This document shows positions 1 to 5,602 of a stretch of 5,776 nt of DNA, in pieces; within the stretch, counting starts at the first letter, position 1, and each line of letters begins with the position of its first letter. This DNA comes from Alphaproteobacteria bacterium (GTDB taxonomy: Bacteria > Pseudomonadota > Alphaproteobacteria > SP197), in contig JAJEBJ010000282.1 in NCBI GenBank assembly GCA_022822575.1, positions 1 to 5,776 on the forward strand, read 5' to 3'. Position numbers and translations under genes: made by a program. The notes beneath the pieces are model-generated. The model was not told the DNA's origin, searched no databases, and worked only from the letters and a program-made list of their open reading frames with translations.

Positions 1-1572
1 CCTCTCGTTGAGCATGGCGGTGTAGATCGCCCGCCCTGCCGGGCGGTTCATCCGGTTGGCGCACACCCTGTCCAGGAACCGGCAGGCATCCGGCCCGGTC
101 ACCTCGATCTTGCCGAAAGTCGACTGATCGAAGATGGCCGCTTCCTCATGTGCGGCCCGAACCTCGCGCTCCACCGCATCGTGCCAACACGGCCTTCCGA
201 AACTCAGCGTCGGCTCTTCCGTCCTGCCAAAATAGAGTGGCCGCTCCCAGGCATGGACCTGGCCGAGATGCGCACGTTCTTTCTTCCAGCGCCGATCGAG
301 CGGAGCCGTCCGCAATCCGCGTCCGCTCTTCCATTGTCGGCCCGGATAGGTGATTTCGTAGTGCTTGCCGAGCACTTCCGGCACCCGGGCGGTCAGGGCC
401 TCGACAGAATTCAGTTCGGGCGGGAAACGCTTCGGATCGGCCTCGTTCAGATCGACGGGCATGTGACCGTGCTGGATGCAGTGCGCGAGCGCCATGCCGG
501 CTCCGCCGCCCGTGGCGACACCGACCGAGTTCATCCCGCATCCCAGAAACAGACCGCGCGTCTCCGCCGTCTCGCCCAGCATGAACGTGCCGTCCGGCGT
601 GAAGCTCTCGGGACCGTTCAACAGCATCCTGACGTTGGTGAATTCGAGCATCGGGAGCCGGTGAAGCGCGTTGACCATCATCGGCTCGAAATGGTCCCAG
701 TCCTCCGGCAGCAATTGAAAGGCGAAGTCCTTTCCGAGGGCGTCTGGCGAGATCGGCTTGCCCATCGGTTCGAAGCAGCCGACAAGAAGGCCCCCGCTCT
801 CGTCGCGGACGTAGAGATGGCCGTCGTGGTCCGACAGCGCGGGCAAGTGGCCCGAAAGGCCCTCCACGGGCCTTGTCAGCAGGTAGAAATGCTCGCACGG
901 CCATACGGGGACCTCCACCCCGGCCATGGCGCCGGCTTCACGGCTCCACAATCCGGTGCACAAGGCTGCGGCATCGCATCGGATCGTGCCCCGGTCGGTC
1001 TCGATTGCATGGACCTTGTGGTCACGAGTCAGGATGCCGGTTACTGCAGTGTTTTCGAAGACCCGGCCACCCCGCGTCTTCGCCCCCTTGACCAGCGCTG
1101 CGCACAGGTCCGACGGACTGACCCGTCCATCATCCGCCGACCAGACTGCCCCCAAGACATCATCGGCGTTCATCAGGGGCCAGCGTTCTCCGGCCTCCTC
1201 CCGTCCGATGGTCTCCGCGTTCACGCCGAAGAGGCGGGCCAGGGCCGCCTGGCGCCGGATATGGGTCAGGCGATCCGGGTTGGTGGCGATGGAAAGCGAT
1301 CCCATATTGATCCAGCCGGTCTGCTGGCCCGTTTCCTCTGCCAGCTTCGAATAAAGCTCGATGGAGTAACGGATCAGTTCGGTCAGGTTCCTTGTCGACC
1401 GTAGGGCGCGCACCTGGGCGGCCGAGTGCCAGGTTGTGCCTGAAGTCAGTTGGTTGCGCTCGATCAGGACCGCGTCGGTGACGCCGTTCGCGACAAGATG
1501 ATAGAGCGTCGAACACCCCATGATGCCGCCGCCGACAATGACCACCGATGCGTGCGACGGTACGTCCGTCAC
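1..1572 (-). CDS. FAD-dependent oxidoreductase / GcvT fusion, sarcosine/dimethylglycine dehydrogenase-like (3' end cut off)
   Basis: Likely oxidatively demethylates an N-methylated amine (sarcosine, dimethylglycine or a relative) using FAD, passing the one-carbon unit to tetrahydrofolate. Seen: 524 codons open to the window edge. Residues 9-38 are a Rossmann FAD site (GGGIMG at 14-19, acidic E38). TSGTTWHS at 43-50 places W48-H49 where this family has its conserved, often flavin-linked, histidine. A second FAD-contact segment (GCGMNSVGVATGGGAG) lies at 344-359. The linker domain is at about 370-430, and the GcvT/aminomethyltransferase domain starts at about 430 and includes ANRMNRPAGRAIYTAMLNER at 505-524. 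Family members are about 800-850 aa, so roughly 300 residues are missing at the left. The GTG start is forced: an in-frame TGA lies two codons upstream, and GAGGGG sits 9 nt before the GTG. The exact substrate cannot be fixed; 4-methylaminobutanoate-oxidase-like activity is an alternative. Confidence 0.93.
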   Translation of the reverse strand, partial: MTDVPSHASVVIVGGGIMGCSTLYHLVANGVTDAVLIERNQLTSGTTWHSAAQVRALRSTRNLTELIRYSIELYSKLAEETGQQTGWINMGSLSIATNPDRLTHIRRQAALARLFGVNAETIGREEAGERWPLMNADDVLGAVWSADDGRVSPSDLCAALVKGAKTRGGRVFENTAVTGILTRDHKVHAIETDRGTIRCDAAALCTGLWSREAGAMAGVEVPVWPCEHFYLLTRPVEGLSGHLPALSDHDGHLYVRDESGGLLVGCFEPMGKPISPDALGKDFAFQLLPEDWDHFEPMMVNALHRLPMLEFTNVRMLLNGPESFTPDGTFMLGETAETRGLFLGCGMNSVGVATGGGAGMALAHCIQHGHMPVDLNEADPKRFPPELNSVEALTARVPEVLGKHYEITYPGRQWKSGRGLRTAPLDRRWKKERAHLGQVHAWERPLYFGRTEEPTLSFGRPCWHDAVEREVRAAHEEAAIFDQSTFGKIEVTGPDACRFLDRVCANRMNRPAGRAIYTAMLNER

Positions 1573-1581
1573 GTTTCACAA

Positions 1582-1587
1582 CCCCTC
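1582..1587 (-). promoter_or_regulatory. Ribosome binding site of the FAD/GcvT gene
   Basis: GAGGGG on the minus strand with a 9-nt spacer to the GTG at 1572-1570. Together with the in-frame TGA at 1578-1576 it fixes the GTG as the start. Confidence 0.6.
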
Positions 1588-1613
1588 GCGAACGGGATTG
1601 GCAGGATCCGGAC

Positions 1614-1631
1614 TTGCCGAGAGGCCGGCAA
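1614..1631. repeat. Inverted repeat TTGCCG-N6-CGGCAA upstream of the FAD/GcvT gene
   Basis: Perfect 6-bp arms (1614-1619 and 1626-1631) separated by 6 nt, centred about 50 bp before the GTG start at 1572. Symmetry and position suit a dimeric regulator operator, but an RNA hairpin or chance is equally possible. No other copy was noticed in the window. Confidence 0.35.
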
Positions 1632-1686
1632 TCTGCTCAGGCAGGATGCCACTCGGCTCGCGGACTGCTTCCGGCAACCCCGAAGT

Positions 1687-1701
1687 CGATCCTTCGGATC
1701 G
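1687..1701. repeat. Inverted repeat / hairpin A
   Basis: CGATCC and GGATCG form a perfect 6-bp stem with a 3-nt TTC loop (GAA on the minus strand). It abuts hairpin B directly, so the two could stack in the transcript. The role is unknown: a leader structure or a processing site are possibilities. Confidence 0.45.
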
Positions 1702-1736
1702 CCATGGCCGGCTGGCCAACCTGAGCCGGCCCTTGG
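1702..1736. repeat. Inverted repeat / hairpin B
   Basis: GGCCGGCT (1706-1713) and AGCCGGCC (1724-1731) are perfectly complementary 8-bp arms around a 10-nt loop. CCA (1702-1704) and TGG (1734-1736) can extend the stem past a small internal loop. It lies 57 bp downstream of the MBL-like stop and could stop or slow transcription. No T-run follows on either strand, so it is not a standard intrinsic terminator. Confidence 0.5.
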
Positions 1737-1792
1737 GGCGCAACGACGCTTCGCAGATTGCCTCCGCATTCGACGCATTGTCTTCACATGGG

Positions 1793-2536
1793 CTAACTCA
1801 GGCGCAGGGTGTCGCCCTGACGGGCGAATCGGGAGTTGGGAGCCAGACGTTGAAGCGCCTCTTCGCGGCGGACGAGGTCGTCATCTCCAAGGTCCGGTGG
1901 ATGATCCGTGATCACCAGTCTGGCGGCTGACGCTTCCTGCACGAGGGAAGAGATGGCTTCCGGGGCGCCGCCTGCGATCAGGAGATCGGCGGCGCGAGCG
2001 AAGTCGCAGAACGCGTTGCCGTCTTCGTGGTGAGAGATGCCGGCCGCCCAGGCGAGCGACCAGCCGTCGCCGTTGAAACGGTAAGCCGTTCCCGGCATCG
2101 AGCCGCCAAGGGGCAAGGTGGTGACCGTGATGTCCGACGCGAGCGCAACGGGCATACCGGGTTCTAGGTCATGAAAGGTGACGGTGGCGTTGAAGATATC
2201 GGGAGAGACGGGGAACACGGGATCGGACATCAGCCGTCGGAGTTCCGATCTGATGACTCCTCCGGTGCTGTAGAGGGTGAAGCGGTTCTCGGCGGAAAAT
2301 GCCGGAGCGAAGAACGGGATCCCGATGGTGCGAACGACGGTAGGCCGGCTGAAGAAGACGTGTCCCTCCAGAGGCCCCCTGGCGAGCAGCGACAATCCGC
2401 ATGTCCGCATGCCGGAACCGGCATCGAGAATCAGCAGCGTGTCTCCGGCCGTGATGGCGATGCACGTTGAATGACCGCCGAAAGCACGTGTCGACGGCCC
2501 GTCCTGGGGAGCGGACCGGACCCCGTGGAAGGTCAC
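1793..2536 (-). CDS. Metallo-beta-lactamase-fold protein lacking the metal-binding motif (probable pseudoenzyme)
   Basis: 247 aa from the proposed GTG. The scaffold matches the phosphodiesterase-like branch of MBL-fold hydrolases: VRSAPQ at 6-11, AFGGHSTC at 18-25, LLILDAGSGMR at 34-44, GPLEGHVFFS at 54-63 and IPFFAPAF at 73-80. In that branch the segment between the last two normally reads like SHTHWDHIQG and supplies HxHxDH. Here residues 63-72 are S-R-P-T-V-V-R-T-I-G, so all four ligands are replaced. The later ligand His (usually near LNHPGG) falls in PLGGSMPG at 142-149, and the usual TDxE Asp position reads AAGIS. Metal hydrolysis is therefore unlikely; binding, scaffolding or regulation is inferred. 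It begins 19 nt after the selenoprotein stop. The start is uncertain: the frame is open to a GTG at 2611 with a TTG at 2578, but homology begins at MTFHGVR and no strong Shine-Dalgarno site supports any of them. Confidence 0.85.
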   Translation of the reverse strand: MTFHGVRSAPQDGPSTRAFGGHSTCIAITAGDTLLILDAGSGMRTCGLSLLARGPLEGHVFFSRPTVVRTIGIPFFAPAFSAENRFTLYSTGGVIRSELRRLMSDPVFPVSPDIFNATVTFHDLEPGMPVALASDITVTTLPLGGSMPGTAYRFNGDGWSLAWAAGISHHEDGNAFCDFARAADLLIAGGAPEAISSLVQEASAARLVITDHPPDLGDDDLVRREEALQRLAPNSRFARQGDTLRLS

Positions 2537-2555
2537 CAGCGGCCCGTCTGACCGG

Positions 2556-3074
2556 TCAGGTTCGGGTGAGGGCGCCAATGACGGCGTCGACGATGTCATC
2601 GGCGCGGCCACGTAGTTCGGCCTCGTTCAGAGGCTGGATCGGATGACGGACATACACCACGGCAGGGTCGAAGCCGTGGAGGTCGCGCCAGGACGCAACG
2701 CCGCTCGCGAATTCCTCGGAAACCAGTGCCACCGCCGGTGTGCCCATGCGATCGATATCCAGCATGTCCTGCAGACTGCACGACGTACAGGAACCTCAAT
2801 CGGCAAGGCCTTCAACCACGGCATCGCACTCGGTGGCGATCCGGTCGATCACGGCACCCGGCGCCGGTTTGGTAAAGGTCGGCTTGGCATACCGGCCGGT
2901 GCGGATCCCGCGTTCGCCAAGAAGCCTCTCGAGGTGATCGAGAACGACATCGCCCTGGCGCTTGCGAATGTCGAGAAGGCCGACAGTGAGACCTTCCAGG
3001 GACCGGTGCCCCGCCACGCGCTGACGTGCCGGCGAGGCACGGGCCGCCGTGGGGTCGAGAAGGATCGTTGTCAA
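2556..3074 (-). CDS. UGSC-family selenoprotein with in-frame UGA (Sec93)
   Basis: 172-residue protein read through one UGA at 2798-2796 as selenocysteine. Seen: 92 open codons, then UGA, then 79 open codons in the same frame to TGA at 2558-2556. The UGA falls in EGLAD-U-GSCTSC, giving Sec93-Cys96-Cys99 (UxxCxxC). Conserved-looking segments lie on both sides: TTILLDPT at 2-9, SLEGLTVGLLDI at 25-36, KPTFTKPAP at 64-72 and VRHPIQPLNEAEL at 142-154. Known: UGSC-type (seleno)proteins are a recognised bacterial family of undefined function, and UxxCxxC also occurs in the B subunits of glycine/sarcosine/betaine reductases. Inferred: a redox-active selenol/thiol centre, cytosolic (no signal peptide). 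The start is TTG at 3074, where homology begins; GGGAGG lies 7 nt upstream and the start overlaps the stop of the thioredoxin-like gene. Expression needs SelA/B/C/D elsewhere in the genome. The alternative is a nonsense mutation, which the motif and the hairpin argue against. Confidence 0.9.
2759..2791 (-). promoter_or_regulatory. Bacterial SECIS-like stem-loop directly after the Sec UGA
   Basis: The minus-strand RNA folds around a GUC loop (2776-2774): UGCA/UGCA apical stem, G-G mismatch, GUC/GAC, C-A mismatch, then A-U, U-G, G-C, U-U mismatch and two C-G pairs. Nineteen nucleotides separate the UGA from the loop G. In E. coli fdhF the apical stem is also UGCA/UGCA around GGUC at nearly the same spacing (from memory), and an apical-loop G at this distance is the known SelB-binding rule. 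The hairpin lies inside the coding region and is itself translated. Pairing was done by hand, without energy calculation. Confidence 0.75.
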
Positions 3075-3087
3075 GGTTCTACCTCCC
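3071..3087 (-). promoter_or_regulatory. Ribosome binding site and TTGA start/stop overlap for the selenoprotein
   Basis: GGGAGG (3087-3082) stands 7 nt before TTG (3074-3072). The last two bases of that TTG are the first two of the TGA stop (3073-3071) of the upstream thioredoxin-like gene, giving a 4-base TTGA overlap. This implies translational coupling and supports TTG over the upstream ATG at 3125, which would add 17 residues and a 55-nt overlap. Confidence 0.75.
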
Positions 3088-4453
3088 TTGTGACAGGCTG
3101 ACTCCCCATGGGGCCGCTTCCCCATCCCTGGATGATAGTGGAAAAGAGTCCGGCATGGCTACCTGCGCGTGTGACGAGGAGGTCGCCGGATTCGAACATC
3201 GGCGCCCCTCCTCCAGGATCTGCTGTCGCGTCGTGCAGAGCCGCCTCGATCCGAGCCCGGTCCCAGCCTGATTCCCGGAATATCCGCCAGAACTCACCGG
3301 CAATCACCAGCAGCACTCCACCGCCGCGCCTGGACGAGCGCATCTGGCTCATTGCCTCGAGCGACCGTGCGAGGCTGGCCACGAGATCCTCGGCCGTGCG
3401 TGCTGTCTCGTCGTTCATGATCGAGGTTCCGCAGAATCCGAAGACGGTGACGGCTGAGCGTCCTTCATCGATTCCCCTGGAGGCAGCCAGAGTCTGCCAG
3501 GCCGGATCACTCTCGTCCTCGGCAAAACACAGGCCGTGCTTGCCCGGATGGCCCAGTGTTGAGCGATCGGTCCCACCTGGCCGGGCGCCTCCGACATTCA
3601 TGGCGATGAGGACGAGTGCACGCGCAATGGTGGCATTGGCCCGGGTGCCGTGGCCGAGGACGTTGAACCCGCTGTTGAGACCGATCCGGCGAATCACGGG
3701 TCCGTTGACGATGACCGCGACACCTGCTCCCATGGTGGTCGACAGCAGGCCCTGCCAGGCGAAGTCTGGGTCAAGCGCCGCATCGAGGGCGGCCAGCACC
3801 ACCGGGAAGTACGCGGGACGGCACCCCGCCATGACCGCGTTGATGGCGGCCTTTTCCACGGTCAGTTCCGCCCCCGACGGCGGAATCGGCCCCAGGACGT
3901 GATCGCGTGCCAGAGTGCATTCGTTCAGCATGGCCAGCACGCGTGCCGGCGTCGGCGGCACCACGGGAAGACCGTCGGACCACCCACGGATGTCCATGAT
4001 CTCGAAGGGATCCTCCGGAAACTGCAGGGTGAGGGTCGCGGACTCGAGGCCAGTTTCGACTTGGAGCGCCTGGAGTTCCTCCGCCCAGACCGGTTCCTCG
4101 CTCAGGGATCCGCATCCTGGCCGTTCGTCGGGCAGACCGGGGCCGAGATCGTCAAGAGCGGCAATGGCGCACCACTCCCGCCGGGACCACCCGATCGCCC
4201 TCGACATCTCCACGCCACCTGTCAAGCGGATCAGCGTTGGCACGATGGTGATCGCGAGTCGAAACGACACCTCGAGGTGACGGTCGTCGTGAACCTGCAG
4301 TCCGCCCGGAAAGTCCGGATTGTCCTGCGAGTAGATGGCGGCCAGTGCACCGCGTGCCTGGAGATCCGCCGCCACCGGCGCAATCAGCCGGCAGGTCGGG
4401 CAGCCCTCCCGGACAACCAGAACGAGACCGTCTTCGGGAATCTCACTCGACAT
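3071..4453 (-). CDS. Thioredoxin-fold protein fused to a large uncharacterised domain
   Basis: 460 aa. Residues 1-100 look like a thioredoxin fold: strand LVLVVREG, then C18-P-T-C21 at the start of a helix, and TIVPTLIRL with the probable cis-Pro at P72. The sequence has no signal peptide or membrane helix, so it is probably cytosolic. Residues about 148-460 form a long conserved-looking domain that I cannot name: DPFEIMDIRGWSDGLPVVPP at 148-167, VEKAAINAVMAGCRPAYFPV at 199-218, GHGTRANATIARAL at 267-280 and RPGGTDRSTLGHPGKHGLCF at 291-310. I recall similar proteins beside UGSC genes, but cannot check. The CPTC pair is a natural electron donor or acceptor for the selenoprotein that follows it with a 4-nt overlap (inference). 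Start: ATG at 4453 with GGAAA 6 nt upstream is preferred; an in-frame ATG at 4492 has no Shine-Dalgarno site. The enzymatic activity of the C-terminal domain is unknown. Confidence 0.9.
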   Translation of the reverse strand: MSSEIPEDGLVLVVREGCPTCRLIAPVAADLQARGALAAIYSQDNPDFPGGLQVHDDRHLEVSFRLAITIVPTLIRLTGGVEMSRAIGWSRREWCAIAALDDLGPGLPDERPGCGSLSEEPVWAEELQALQVETGLESATLTLQFPEDPFEIMDIRGWSDGLPVVPPTPARVLAMLNECTLARDHVLGPIPPSGAELTVEKAAINAVMAGCRPAYFPVVLAALDAALDPDFAWQGLLSTTMGAGVAVIVNGPVIRRIGLNSGFNVLGHGTRANATIARALVLIAMNVGGARPGGTDRSTLGHPGKHGLCFAEDESDPAWQTLAASRGIDEGRSAVTVFGFCGTSIMNDETARTAEDLVASLARSLEAMSQMRSSRRGGGVLLVIAGEFWRIFRESGWDRARIEAALHDATADPGGGAPMFESGDLLVTRAGSHAGLFSTIIQGWGSGPMGSQPVTREVEP

Positions 4454-4512
4454 GGCGTTTCCAGTTCGTGTTACGCTTGTCCGACGATGCACATCGCCCC
4501 GGGGAGGGGATC
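4454..4512. promoter_or_regulatory. 59-bp divergent promoter region with a small dyad
   Basis: This gap must hold the 5' signals for both the plus-strand RidA gene and the minus-strand thioredoxin/selenoprotein cassette. A perfect inverted repeat, CGATG-CA-CATCG (4485-4496), lies just before the RidA Shine-Dalgarno and could be an operator. I see no convincing sigma-70 boxes on either strand; the cassette promoter may overlap the RidA start. Confidence 0.35.
4503..4507 (+). promoter_or_regulatory. Ribosome binding site of ridA-like gene
   Basis: GGAGG with 5 nt to the ATG at 4513. It decides the start: the frame is open upstream to 4345, but that extension runs antisense through the thioredoxin-like gene and has no homology to RidA. 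Confidence 0.7.
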
Positions 4513-4863
4513 ATGACCGATATCCAGCGCCTGCAACCAGGCGAACTCTACAGCGGCGCCGTCATCCATGGCGACACTGTATGGCTTTCCGGCAAGGTGG
4601 CTTCGGATGCCACCGGTGATGTCCGGGAGCAGACCCGGGATATCCTGCAGCAGATCGATACCACCCTTGAGGCCTGCGGCACCTCAAGATCGCGGCTTCT
4701 TTCGGTGCAGATTTGGCTTGCCGACATCGCAGACTGGCCAGCCATGAACGAGGTCTATACCGCGTGGATCGATTCCGGCAACAAACCGTGTCGCGCCACC
4801 GTCGAAGCCGCCCTGGCACGCCCCGACCTGCTGGTGGAAATCATGTGCGTGGCGGCCCGGTAG
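4513..4863 (+). CDS. RidA (YjgF/YER057c/UK114) family protein
   Basis: 116 aa, slightly shorter than the usual 125-130 aa. RidA-type proteins are cytosolic trimers that hydrolyse reactive imines/enamines made by amino-acid and amine-metabolising enzymes. Seen: the family order GELYSGAVIHGDTVWLSGKV (10-29), VREQTRDILQQIDTTLEACG (37-56), a strand-helix segment with the LADIADWPAMNEVY motif (69-82), and KPCRATVEAAL (91-101) carrying R94 where the family's substrate-binding Arg sits, followed by LVEIMCVAA with E109. These are the hallmarks of an active, Rid-type pocket; the PCRATVEA wording differs from classic RidA (PARSxVE), so another Rid subfamily is likely. It is the only plus-strand gene, divergent from the selenoprotein cassette and convergent with the SDR. 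Clearing imines from the FAD amine dehydrogenase at the left edge is a plausible but unproven role. Confidence 0.93.
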   Translation: MTDIQRLQPGELYSGAVIHGDTVWLSGKVASDATGDVREQTRDILQQIDTTLEACGTSRSRLLSVQIWLADIADWPAMNEVYTAWIDSGNKPCRATVEAALARPDLLVEIMCVAAR

Positions 4864-4864
4864 G

Positions 4865-5602
4865 TCAGCGGCACGCCGTCGCGCCGCCATCGATGGAAAG
4901 CAGGGCGCCGGTCATGAATTTCTGACCGGGGTCGGCCAGGAAGCAGATCGCGTCGGCAATCTCTTCAGGCGACGCGATGGTCTTCATCGGTGAGAACTCC
5001 GCAATGTCGCGGAGCGCTTCCGCGTCGTCTCCGGCTCCGAGCATGTCGGTCATGACCGCTCCCGGACACACCGCATTGACCTTGACATCGGGTGCCAGAT
5101 CATGGGCGAGGGCCCGTGTCATGTTCACGACCGCACCCTTGGAGGTGCAGTAAAGGGCGCTTTCGTGATTGCCGGAGAGCCCGGATTCCGATGCGGTCAT
5201 GACGATGGCGCCGTTGTTGCGGCGAAGTTCCGGGATTGCGGCCTGACTGCAGAAGAAACAACCCTTGACGTTGATGTCCATGAGCCACGTGTAGGTCTCG
5301 TCACTCACCTCCTCGACAGGCCCCCCAACGTAGACTCCGGCGTTGTTGACGAGGACATCGAGACCGCCCAGGCCGTCGATCGCAGTGTTGACGACCCGGC
5401 GGCAGGCTGCAGCGCTGCCAAGATCACCAGGTGCAGGCACCAGGTTCTCGCCACCCAGACCGGCAATGGCGGCTGAGACATCGTCGGCCTTGCGGCCGTT
5501 GACGGCGACGCTGGCGCCGCCTTTCAGGAAGGCCCGCGCAGCGGCGAGTCCGATCCCCCTTGTCGAACCGGTGACGAGAACGCGTTTTCCGTGAAAAGTC
5601 AT
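4865..5602 (-). CDS. SDR family NAD(P)-dependent oxidoreductase
   Basis: 245 aa, normal length for a classical short-chain dehydrogenase/reductase, which interconverts an alcohol and a ketone with a nicotinamide cofactor. Seen in order: TGSTRGIG cofactor loop (11-18), NGRK after the second strand (35-38, with R37 hinting at NADPH), NNAG (86-89), active-site N111, S138, Y151 and K155 (YxxxK), and PGAVMTDM (180-187). The complete N-S-Y-K tetrad means it should be active; the substrate is not predictable. It resembles the FabG-like/3-oxoacyl reductase group in length and ending (SIDGG at 236-240), but without a fatty-acid context. Start: ATG at 5602 with GGAGG 7 nt upstream (5614-5610), overlapping the stop of the upstream gene as ATGA, so the two are probably co-translated. 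Its stop lies one base from that of the RidA gene. Confidence 0.95.
   Translation of the reverse strand: MTFHGKRVLVTGSTRGIGLAAARAFLKGGASVAVNGRKADDVSAAIAGLGGENLVPAPGDLGSAAACRRVVNTAIDGLGGLDVLVNNAGVYVGGPVEEVSDETYTWLMDINVKGCFFCSQAAIPELRRNNGAIVMTASESGLSGNHESALYCTSKGAVVNMTRALAHDLAPDVKVNAVCPGAVMTDMLGAGDDAEALRDIAEFSPMKTIASPEEIADAICFLADPGQKFMTGALLSIDGGATACR

Larger units (their letters stand above)
1573..1792. other. 220-bp intergenic gap with three inverted repeats
   Basis: This is the longest non-coding stretch in the window. Read on the minus strand it separates the MBL-like gene from the FAD/GcvT gene. It contains three perfect inverted repeats, listed separately, and no clear -35/-10 pair that I would defend. 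The frame of the FAD gene stays open upstream for about 71 codons, from just after the TGA near 1797 to the TGA at 1578. It reads plausibly protein-like near its end (LPEQIAGLSASPDPANPVRE) but has no ATG or GTG start, only internal TTGs, and GC3 looks lower than in the flanking genes. I do not call it a gene. A regulatory leader or a gene remnant are both possible. Confidence 0.4.

Noticed and set aside
148..1404. 418-codon plus-strand open frame
   Set aside because: It is antisense to the FAD/GcvT gene, whose translation has clear FAD-site and GcvT motifs. High GC makes long antisense frames common; the product is low-complexity, R/Q/H-rich and has no recognisable motif.
1702..1736. Intrinsic terminator after the MBL-like gene
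   Set aside because: The hairpin is strong but no T-run follows on either strand, so it was kept only as an inverted repeat.
1569..1787. 72-codon minus-strand ORF in the intergenic gap
   Set aside because: The product is an Arg/Ser-rich sequence with no motif, and no Shine-Dalgarno site precedes its start.
1520..1930. 136-codon plus-strand ORF across the intergenic gap
   Set aside because: Both ends run antisense into supported genes, and the protein has no recognisable domain. Conservation in relatives would be needed to revive it.
2796..3125. Reading the UGSC gene as a 109-residue protein ending at the UGA, with a separate small gene at 2556-2765
   Set aside because: The two pieces share a frame, the UGA sits in a UxxCxxC motif with a SECIS-like hairpin behind it, and the second piece has no start signals of its own.
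4345..4512. N-terminal extension of the RidA frame
   Set aside because: The extra 56 codons lie antisense to the thioredoxin-like gene, have no RidA homology, and a strong GGAGG precedes the ATG at 4513.
3650..4516. 288-codon plus-strand open frame, and another at 3108-3902
   Set aside because: Both run antisense to the thioredoxin-fusion gene and translate to R/H/P- or S/R/P-rich sequence without domains.
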